Source of the DNA: an uncultured Bacteroides sp.
GTDB taxonomy: Bacteria; Bacteroidota; Bacteroidia; Bacteroidales; Bacteroidaceae
Direction: 5' to 3'
Length of the DNA: 64,000 nt
Assembly (NCBI GenBank): GCA_947074235.1
Contig: CAMTOV010000002.1
Span: forward strand, 1-64,000
Below, piece after piece: positions 25,298 to 32,932 of the stretch. Within the stretch, counting starts at the first letter, position 1; each line of letters begins with the position of its first letter. The translations under genes and the position numbers were made by a program. The notes under the pieces were generated by a model. The model was given only the letters and a program-made list of their open reading frames with translations, ran no database searches and was not told the origin of the DNA.

Positions 25298-26747
25298 ACG
25301 AGTCTTTACGCTTAATCAGCTCTTGTGCCAATTGGCGACGACCAGATACAATATCATTGTGAGTACATGGTCCGGTGATACAGCCACCTTCGCAAGCCAT
25401 TACTTCAATAAACTGTCCGGCAGCTTTGCCTGTTTTGGCGCAAGCACGTAGCAAAGCGATGTTCTTTTTATTGATATCCGATATCTGAATTGCATTAATC
25501 TTGTCAGCTTCTTCTTTCAAATAAGCTTTTACAGCGCCCATCACACCACCTGCTTGAGCAAAGCCATGTGCCTCGCGCACTGAGTTAAATACAACAGAAA
25601 ATGGAGTAGATTGTTCTAATTGAATATCCATACCATCGAGTACCGAACCTACTTCTTCGAAAGTAATCATGTAGTCTACTGCACCATCTTTGCGAATCTC
25701 TTTTCGTTTAGCTACGCATGGGCCAACAAATACAATCTTTGCATCGGGGTGTTTCTCCTTAGCTGTGCGCGCAGTATAGTACATTGGCGAACCGGTAGTA
25801 GATACATATGGTTTAAGAGTAGGGATGTGTTTGTCTACCAACTCTACATAAGATGGACAACAAGAAGTAGTCATAAATGCCTGTCCTTCTTCTAACTTTT
25901 CTAGTAATTCGTGCGCTTCGTTTTTGGTAGTATCCATAGCACCTTGAGCCACTTCAATTACATCGGCAAAGCCCAATTCTTTGAAAGCACCATACACTTG
26001 CTCGATGGTTGTTTTAAACTGACCTAAGATAGAAGGTGCAATAATTGCCACCATCTTTTCGCCTTTGCGGATGCCTTCAAGCACATCAAATACTTGCGAT
26101 ATTTCGAAGATAGCGCCAAAAGGACATGCATTGATGCATTTGCCGCAATAGATACATTTCTCTTCGTCAATCTTCTCTATACCATTTTCATCTTTGGTGA
26201 TAGCTTTTACCGGACAGGTTTCTTCGCAAGGTACTGGTATGTAAACAATGGCATGATAAGGACAGCTTTTGTGACAGATGCCACAACTGATACATGCTTC
26301 ATGGTCTATTTTGGCTTGTCCGTTTTTCTTGAAACGAATAGCATCTTTAGGACAATTCATGTAGCAACTGCGTGCTACACAACCACGACAAAGATTGGTG
26401 ATTTCGTAATTTATCTGAATACATGATGAACAAGCTTCATCAATTACACACAGAATATTATCCTTTATTTCGCCTTCTCGGTCTAATGCATCTTTAGCAT
26501 ACTTTGAAAGCGGGTCAAGTTCGTCATGCTCATCAGACATATCCATGCCCAAAAGAGGTAAACATTTGTATTTCCATACGGCGCGTTCTTTATGTACACA
26601 GCAACGGCCCAAAGCTTTCGATTTTCTAGGGGTTAATTCAAGAGGAAGTCGGTCTATTTTTTCAACTAATTCATCCTTTTTCCAGAGTTTTACAAGGTCC
26701 GCTAGTAGTTTATGGCGGACAATCATCACATTATTAGTAAATGCCAT
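25281..26747 (-). CDS. hydA: Monomeric [FeFe] hydrogenase (group B-like)
   Basis: 488 residues. The N-terminus has extra cysteine motifs (GRCCVHKER, then ACSSCIQINYEITNLCRGCVARSCYMNCP). Two ferredoxin-type [4Fe-4S] motifs follow (CISCGICHKSCP and CIYCGKCINACP). The H-cluster domain has L1 TTSCCPSYV, L2 FVGPCVAKRKE and L3 MACEGGCITGPC. All four H-cluster cysteines are there, but L1 has Tyr for the usual Trp and L2 has Gly-Pro-Cys for Met-Pro-Cys, consistent with group B enzymes. It probably evolves H2 from reduced ferredoxin in the cytoplasm. It heads an operon with all three maturases. Confidence 0.93.
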   Translation of the reverse strand: MAFTNNVMIVRHKLLADLVKLWKKDELVEKIDRLPLELTPRKSKALGRCCVHKERAVWKYKCLPLLGMDMSDEHDELDPLSKYAKDALDREGEIKDNILCVIDEACSSCIQINYEITNLCRGCVARSCYMNCPKDAIRFKKNGQAKIDHEACISCGICHKSCPYHAIVYIPVPCEETCPVKAITKDENGIEKIDEEKCIYCGKCINACPFGAIFEISQVFDVLEGIRKGEKMVAIIAPSILGQFKTTIEQVYGAFKELGFADVIEVAQGAMDTTKNEAHELLEKLEEGQAFMTTSCCPSYVELVDKHIPTLKPYVSTTGSPMYYTARTAKEKHPDAKIVFVGPCVAKRKEIRKDGAVDYMITFEEVGSVLDGMDIQLEQSTPFSVVFNSVREAHGFAQAGGVMGAVKAYLKEEADKINAIQISDINKKNIALLRACAKTGKAAGQFIEVMACEGGCITGPCTHNDIVSGRRQLAQELIKRKDSYENMD

Positions 26748-26775
26748 ACGTTTAATTAGGTTATATAAGAGACTA

Positions 26776-26783
26776 CAAAGATA
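26776..26783 (-). promoter_or_regulatory. -7 box for the hydA-hydE-hydG-hydF operon
   Basis: Minus-strand TATCTTTG (plus-strand CAAAGATA) lies 28 bp upstream of the hydA ATG, an exact TAnnTTTG match. A second minus-strand candidate, TAAATTTG, lies at 26838-26845. No good -33 box accompanies the first, which leaves room for an activator. Confidence 0.55.
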
Positions 26784-26842
26784 GCAATATGTTTACTTAT
26801 AACCATAATTTCATTAGTTGCAAATCAATTCTTTTTGCAAAT

Positions 26843-26862
26843 TTACCCCCTTTTTAGGGTAA
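26843..26862. promoter_or_regulatory. Operator-like palindrome between hydA and pfkB-type kinase
   Basis: TTACCC, 8 bp, GGGTAA. It lies upstream of the hydrogenase -7 box and immediately upstream of the kinase -7 box, so a bound protein could affect either gene. The regulator is unknown. Confidence 0.4.
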
Positions 26863-26868
26863 TATGTA

Positions 26869-26876
26869 TATCTTTG
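26869..26876 (+). promoter_or_regulatory. -7 box for the PfkB-family kinase gene
   Basis: TATCTTTG, an exact match, lies 36 bp upstream of the ATG at 26913. Confidence 0.55.
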
Positions 26877-26912
26877 ATATAAAGATGAGTTTTAACTAAT
26901 AAAAAGAATGGT

Positions 26913-27803
26913 ATGAAAAGCGTGGTAGTTGGTATAGGTGAGGCACTTTGGGATATGTTGCCCGAAGGAAAAAAAATAGGTGGTGCTCCGGCCAATTTTG
27001 CTTATCACTCTTCACAATTTGGTTTTGATGGTTGTGCCATTAGTGCTATCGGGAAGGATGCTTTGGGAACGGAAATTATCGAAACCTTTGATAGTAAAAA
27101 TCTTCACTATTTGTTGCCACAAGTCAGCCATCCCACCGGAACGGTTCAAGTTATTATTGATAGTGAGGGTATACCTACCTATGATATTGAGCAAAATGTG
27201 GCTTGGGATTATATGCCTTTTACCCAAGAAATGAGGCAGCTAGCTCTATGTGCGCGTGCAGTTTGTTTTGGATCTTTGGCGCAACGAGGCATAGAGAGTC
27301 GTCATACCATTATGCAATTTGTGAAATCTATCGCCGATGGTGATGGGCAATTTAAGATATTTGATATCAATTTGCGTCAAGAGTTTTATACCAAACAGAT
27401 AATTGAAGATTCGTTGAAATATTGCAATGTGTTGAAAATTAATGATGAGGAATTGATTCTAATTAGTGAAATGTTTGGCCTTCCCGACATTGATATGGAA
27501 GATAAGTGTTGGATATTGTTGGCAAAGTATAATCTGAAAATGGTGATTCTTACTTGTGGGGTGAATGGTAGTTATGTATTTGCTCCAGGCGAAATGTCAT
27601 TTCAAGAAACTCCTCAAGTAATAGTGGCCGACACAGTTGGAGCAGGCGATTCGTTTACTGCAACATTTTGTGCCTCGTTGCTTTATGATAAATCAATAAA
27701 GGATGCACATAAGCTAGCTGTTGAGGTATCAGCTTACGTATGCTCTCAGCATGGCGCTATGCCTATTCTTCCCGCTTCGCTTATTAAGAAAGTGAAATCA
27801 TAG
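26913..27803 (+). CDS. PfkB-family sugar kinase (fructokinase-like)
   Basis: 296 residues. PfkB signature 1 region is GGAPANFAYHSSQFG, and signature 2 is DTVGAGDSFTATF with the catalytic base Asp246. The start, VVVGIGEALWDMLPEGKKIGGAP, is typical of fructokinases of Bacteroides. It would phosphorylate a hexose such as fructose with ATP in the cytoplasm. No sugar transporter adjoins it. The family is sure; fructose as the substrate is likely but not proven. Confidence 0.88.
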   Translation: MKSVVVGIGEALWDMLPEGKKIGGAPANFAYHSSQFGFDGCAISAIGKDALGTEIIETFDSKNLHYLLPQVSHPTGTVQVIIDSEGIPTYDIEQNVAWDYMPFTQEMRQLALCARAVCFGSLAQRGIESRHTIMQFVKSIADGDGQFKIFDINLRQEFYTKQIIEDSLKYCNVLKINDEELILISEMFGLPDIDMEDKCWILLAKYNLKMVILTCGVNGSYVFAPGEMSFQETPQVIVADTVGAGDSFTATFCASLLYDKSIKDAHKLAVEVSAYVCSQHGAMPILPASLIKKVKS

Positions 27804-27814
27804 TTGGTTTACTA

Positions 27815-27853
27815 ATGTAAATAAGATGTAACTTCATTGTAAAGTTATTGTAT
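27815..27853 (+). repeat. 11-bp-period TGTA array upstream of a small-protein gene
   Basis: TGTAA occurs at 27816, 27827 and 27838 and TGTAT at 27849, each exactly 11 bp apart. They lie just upstream of the -7 box at 27865. The middle also folds as TAACTT...AAGTTA. Confidence 0.45.
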
Positions 27854-27864
27854 GGTATCTCCTG

Positions 27865-27872
27865 TATCTTTG
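27865..27872 (+). promoter_or_regulatory. -7 box for the 62-residue membrane protein
   Basis: TATCTTTG, an exact match, lies 23 bp upstream of the ATG at 27896, supporting this small ORF as a real gene. Confidence 0.5.
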
Positions 27873-27895
27873 TAGTGTCAATAAACTAAAATAAA

Positions 27896-28084
27896 ATGAC
27901 CATGCGAAAGAAACAGGAGTTGTTGTATCATATGCGTGCCATTATGATTGGTACAATGATGCTTATATCGGGAGTGGTATTTTTATGTTATATGGGTAGT
28001 TCTTTGATTCGGTTTACAAAGAAGTATCAAAAACAGACGATGCAAGTGGCGCAAAAACTACCATGGTCTGACATGGAAGAATAA
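27896..28084 (+). CDS. Small single-pass membrane protein, unknown function
   Basis: 62 residues: a basic N-terminus (MTMRKKQELLYHMR), one hydrophobic segment (about residues 15-34, IMIGTMMLISGVVFLCYMGS) and a charged C-terminal tail (RFTKKYQKQ...DMEE). By the positive-inside rule, the N-terminus is likely cytoplasmic. I do not recognise a family. A consensus -7 box directly upstream supports expression. ATG 27902 is an alternative start. Confidence 0.5.
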   Translation: MTMRKKQELLYHMRAIMIGTMMLISGVVFLCYMGSSLIRFTKKYQKQTMQVAQKLPWSDMEE

Positions 28085-28160
28085 ACTATATTCTCTATGT
28101 AATGGTTGGGATTTATGATATTGATGTGTATAGTTGTTATGAATGCTTGCAATGTCAATA

Positions 28161-28222
28161 GTTTCATTGCAGTGAAACAAATGTTTCGCCTTGATGAAAC
28201 CAAAGTTTCGCCTCAATGAAAC
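28161..28222. repeat. Triple 18-bp inverted-repeat array, 22-bp period
   Basis: GTTTCATTGCAGTGAAAC (28161-28178), GTTTCGCCTTGATGAAAC (28183-28200) and GTTTCGCCTCAATGAAAC (28205-28222) are separated by the 4-bp spacers AAAT and CAAA. Each unit has GTTTC at one end and GAAAC at the other, and unit starts are exactly 22 bp apart. Confidence 0.85.
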
Positions 28223-28448
28223 TGACTAGAATGATATGGCTAAGCTATAATAATGCACTGCCTAATGGATAATAACGTAGTGGCTAATGATTAATCTACA
28301 GATAACATTATAGTTTTCTTATGCTAAACATTTCGCTCGTATTATTGGAGTAGTAATATTCTGATAATTGATGAAGATATTGCATTGTGCTTGTGAAAGT
28401 AGCAGTGCAATTTTTTATATATACATTTGTGATGCTCCTGCATTATAT

Positions 28449-28493
28449 AAAAATAACGGGCTATGCAGTATTAATGCTTAGCCCGTTATTTTT
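28449..28493. terminator. Terminator of the porin-like gene (bidirectional hairpin)
   Basis: A perfect 15-bp stem, AAAAATAACGGGCTA with TAGCCCGTTATTTTT. On the minus strand it follows the stop of the 28514-29761 gene and ends in a U-run, and it could also stop plus-strand read-through. Confidence 0.88.
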
Positions 28494-28513
28494 ATAATAA
28501 TACTAATTGCTCT

Positions 28514-29761
28514 TTAAAAACTAAATGAAGCAACTCCTACAATACGATAGTTGGTTACAGCATTTGTGTCATATACTTTACCGTCGTCTCTTTTTACTGT
28601 GCCATACCAAGCAGTAGTTGCTGTAACTTCAGCACCAAACGACCATGGTCCGTTATTGTATGATAGCTCTACGCCACCTTCGGTTAATTGATCGATATTT
28701 GTTCCTAATCCAACTGTGCGAATGATTCTTTCACTTGTTCCTAGATTTTTCATGTAACCGGCAAAGATTCCGGGTCTCCATTTTTTGCCGTAAACAGCAT
28801 TAATCCAAGTGCTTGAGTTGCGGATAGGGGTGTAGTTCTCTCTACCATTGAGCGAGCTAACTGATGTGACACCATAACCACCCAACATACAAAGCTGCGT
28901 TAGATTCTCGCCAAATATAGATTTTGCAGACACAAGTAGATTGTCTGATTTGTATTGCACATAGGCATCATAAGAGATACCAGTTACACGTGCTTTTGTT
29001 TTATAAGTTCTTTCGGCAGTTACTCCACCAAGATTGTTAGTGATGCTGACTTGTGTTTTGGGCATCATCGACATAAATTCTACGCCTACACCTGCTAACC
29101 ATCCGTTTTTGCGGTAGTTAATACCTACATATACTTCTGGAATGCCACTGTTTTTAAGATAATTGACGCTACGCACGTTGTCTGGTCCGATTGAGGTAAA
29201 CTGTGATTGCCACATTAAAGCTCCTATTGCTTGGAATCCACCAAATGAGTGGCGATAACGAATTTGTGGGGCACGGCTAAAAGGTTGGAATGGTGCACCC
29301 GTAGAGAGGTTTAATACTTTAGGATATACTTCACCAAACATGGGATGCCAAGTTTGTCCTAATAGTAAATCGGCCTTACTCCAATTTAATTGAAAATAAG
29401 CATGACGCATGCGAATAGTATATATATTGGAACCTGCTCCACGAAAATCTCCTTCTACTTTGGCAAATGTAGTTGCATTGCCTAGTTTTGGGCCGGTAAT
29501 ATTGATTCCTAAACGACTAGTTAATACATAGAAATTGCCACTAAAACGCTCGTTCAAATCTCTACCATTGGCATCGAGCTCTTTATCTAATGGGTAAAGG
29601 TAAAATAAACCATCAATCATCTCTTGGCTGGCACGACTATTATAGAAAATATCGGTGCGAACTTGGCCATAAAAATCGATTTTAAACTTCTTTTCTTGTG
29701 CCATAATGTTTAAGGCGCTCAAACAGATAAGCATTGACAACAAGAGGTTTTTCTTTTTCAT
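28514..29761 (-). CDS. Outer-membrane beta-barrel porin-like protein
   Basis: 415 residues from the ATG at 29761. The track's upstream ATG (29800) overlaps a -7 box, while 29761 yields the signal peptide MKKKNLLLSMLICLSALNIMAQ. The mature protein starts KFKIDFYGQVRTDIFYNSR and alternates aromatic-rich strands to a terminal YRIVGVASFSF, the aromatic C-terminus expected of a barrel inserted by BAM. The pattern resembles DcaP/porin-type barrels. No substrate is evident. It stands alone with its own promoter and terminator. Confidence 0.72.
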   Translation of the reverse strand: MKKKNLLLSMLICLSALNIMAQEKKFKIDFYGQVRTDIFYNSRASQEMIDGLFYLYPLDKELDANGRDLNERFSGNFYVLTSRLGINITGPKLGNATTFAKVEGDFRGAGSNIYTIRMRHAYFQLNWSKADLLLGQTWHPMFGEVYPKVLNLSTGAPFQPFSRAPQIRYRHSFGGFQAIGALMWQSQFTSIGPDNVRSVNYLKNSGIPEVYVGINYRKNGWLAGVGVEFMSMMPKTQVSITNNLGGVTAERTYKTKARVTGISYDAYVQYKSDNLLVSAKSIFGENLTQLCMLGGYGVTSVSSLNGRENYTPIRNSSTWINAVYGKKWRPGIFAGYMKNLGTSERIIRTVGLGTNIDQLTEGGVELSYNNGPWSFGAEVTATTAWYGTVKRDDGKVYDTNAVTNYRIVGVASFSF

Positions 29762-29797
29762 GATAAATGTGTTGTATTTGTAAATGAAATAATGGCA

Positions 29798-29805
29798 CAA
29801 AGGTA
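29798..29805 (-). promoter_or_regulatory. -7 box for the porin-like gene; decides the start
   Basis: Minus-strand TACCTTTG (plus-strand CAAAGGTA) overlaps the ATG used in the ORF track, so translation must begin at 29761. Confidence 0.6.
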
Positions 29806-29979
29806 GAGATTAATTTTTAATTCTTTACGAATTTTAAGTGTCATTTTGGCAGAAGAGATATGACAATGATGATAGAAAACATTTTGGCACGGTTTTGGTT
29901 ATTATTGTTGTGTCTTTTTTAGGTAAATAGAGAAGACTCAAATATACATTTAATATAAATAACATAAAAGTAAACAACT

Positions 29980-30252
29980 ATGAACATTAAACCATTAGCA
30001 GATAGAGTGTTGGTGCTTCCTGCTCCGGCTGAAGAAAAAACAATTGGAGGTATTATTATTCCTGATACAGCAAAAGAAAAACCATTGAAAGGTGAAGTTG
30101 TTGCGGTAGGAAACGGTACGAAAGATGAAGAAATGGTATTGAAAGTAGGCTATATAGTGCTTTATGGCAAATATGCTGGTACTGAACTCGAAATGGAAGG
30201 TACTAAATATCTTATCATGCGTCAAAGTGATGTACTTGCAGTGTTGGGTTAA
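29980..30252 (+). CDS. groES: Co-chaperonin GroES
   Basis: 90 residues. It contains the GroES mobile loop region ([22 protein letters not shown]) and the core [11 protein letters not shown]...[15 protein letters not shown]. It caps the GroEL ring during folding in the cytoplasm. It lies 41 bp before groEL, forming the usual operon. No CIRCE inverted repeat was seen upstream. Confidence 0.98.
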   Translation: MNIKPLADRVLVLPAPAEEKTIGGIIIPDTAKEKPLKGEVVAVGNGTKDEEMVLKVGYIVLYGKYAGTELEMEGTKYLIMRQSDVLAVLG

Positions 30253-30287
30253 TTTATAGTATAGTTTAATTCTTAAAATAGTATTAG

Positions 30288-31931
<1,644 letters not shown>

Positions 31932-31954
31932 TAATCTGTTGATACCATATATTA

Positions 31955-31998
31955 AATCCCGCTTTTGGAGTTATCTGAAAGCGGGATTATTTTTTTAT
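31955..31998 (+). terminator. Intrinsic terminator after groEL
   Basis: AATCCCGCTTT pairs with AAAGCGGGATT, followed by ATTTTTTTATT. Confidence 0.92.
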
Positions 31999-32066
31999 TA
32001 CAATGTTAAAAGTAGCTGAATTGATGTTTTTTTAAGTGAATTTTATAATAATTGAAAATTTTATGC

Positions 32067-32074
32067 TATTTTTG
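32067..32074 (+). promoter_or_regulatory. -7 box for the winged-helix gene
   Basis: TATTTTTG, an exact match. The start of transcription (about 32081) would fall inside the palindrome at 32075-32102. Confidence 0.5.
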
Positions 32075-32102
32075 ATAACAAAATAGTGCTATAGTTTGTT
32101 AT
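32075..32102. promoter_or_regulatory. Operator-like palindrome over the start of transcription
   Basis: ATAACAAA, 12 bp, TTTGTTAT. It overlaps the predicted transcription start of a gene encoding a small winged-helix protein, an arrangement that suits autorepression. Confidence 0.45.
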
Positions 32103-32150
32103 TATATTGTACTGTCTCTTAAATTATACTCATCTCTAAACATTATAATT

Positions 32151-32372
32151 ATGAATAAACATGAAATTGGAGTAAATGCAGGAATTGTTTGGAATCTTCT
32201 TAGCGATAATGCAAAATGGAGTTTCGCTAAACTGAAAAAAGCGTCTGGTTTAAACGATAAAGAACTTGCTACAGCTATAGGATGGCTTGCAAGAGAGGAT
32301 AAAATTGGATTTGAACACAATGAAAAAGATGAAGTTCGAGTTTCAATGAATATAAATGTATTTATCGGTTAG
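32151..32372 (+). CDS. Small winged helix-turn-helix domain protein
   Basis: 73 residues, essentially one winged-helix domain. The N-terminal helix is GVNAGIVWNLLSDN, the recognition segment is FAKLKKASGLNDKELATAIGWLAREDKI, and the wing is GFEHNEKDEVRVSM. It matches the short wHTH family common in Bacteroidales (PF10771-like). There is no ligand domain. It may bind DNA as a dimer or act as a nucleoid-type accessory protein; its targets are unknown. It is monocistronic, downstream of groEL but separated by a terminator. Confidence 0.8.
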   Translation: MNKHEIGVNAGIVWNLLSDNAKWSFAKLKKASGLNDKELATAIGWLAREDKIGFEHNEKDEVRVSMNINVFIG

Positions 32373-32423
32373 TAGCATTTAAAGGACTATTTGGCTTATA
32401 ATAGAATAGGGGATAACGTTGTG

Positions 32424-32927
32424 TTATTCCCTATTTCTATTTTGGCTGATAATCAGTTCGTAATCTATTACATCGAGCCATCTACCAAACTTTAATCCTA
32501 CTTCTTTATAATGAGATACTTGCTTGAATCCAAGCTTAGCATGAAGATGATTGCTTGCTTGATTGCCAGTGGTGATGCAAGCTATTAAGCTATGATAATC
32601 TTGCTTTTTGCAAGCTTCAATAAGTTTGTTCATTAAAACCATTCCAATACCTTTACCAATAGACTGCGGTGCAAGATAAACGGTAGTTTCTAATGTATAT
32701 CTATATGCTGCACGCTCTTTCCAATGATGAGCATAACAATAACCAATGACTTGCCCTTCTTCTTCATAAACGAAATAAGGAAAACGGCTTGATAAAGTGT
32801 GAATACGATTTTGCATATCTTCAACACTAACCGGCTCGGTTTCAAAGGTAATGGTGGTATTTATCACATATTCATTATAAATATCGGCAATAGCTTGTGC
32901 ATCTTGCAGTGTTACAACTCTTATCAT
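32424..32927 (-). CDS. GNAT N-acetyltransferase (phosphinothricin acetyltransferase-like)
   Basis: 167 residues. It has the GNAT fold with an acetyl-CoA binding region at PQSIGKGIGMVLMNKLIEA and the PAT-type core GYCYAHHWKERAAYRYTLETTVYL. Members acetylate amino groups of small molecules such as methionine sulfoximine or amino acids. It follows GH95 by only 5 bp, so it is transcribed with the GH3-GH95 genes. A functional link to fucoside or pectin breakdown is not obvious and may be incidental. Confidence 0.85.
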   Translation of the reverse strand: MIRVVTLQDAQAIADIYNEYVINTTITFETEPVSVEDMQNRIHTLSSRFPYFVYEEEGQVIGYCYAHHWKERAAYRYTLETTVYLAPQSIGKGIGMVLMNKLIEACKKQDYHSLIACITTGNQASNHLHAKLGFKQVSHYKEVGLKFGRWLDVIDYELIISQNRNRE

Positions 32928-32932
32928 TCTTT

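Larger units (their letters stand above)
28085..28513. other. 429-bp intergenic region with repeats
   Basis: No convincing gene. It contains three 18-bp GTTTC...GAAAC hairpins (28161-28222), a degenerate pair of GCCTAATGGATAAT / GGCTAATGATTAAT (near 28255-28295) and a terminator at its right end. A 26-codon ORF (about 28139-28219) runs through the hairpins but is probably a by-product of the repeats. Confidence 0.6.

Noticed and set aside
28139-28219. A 26-codon ORF through the GTTTC/GAAAC array
   Set aside because: The frame is created by the inverted repeats; there is no promoter box or ribosome site, and the repeat structure explains it better.
28161-28222. CRISPR array
   Set aside because: Units are 18 bp with 4-bp spacers and variable middles, and there are no cas genes in the window.
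29806-29979. CIRCE/HrcA operator upstream of groES
   Set aside because: No TTAGCACTC-N9-GAGTGCTAA-like repeat is present.
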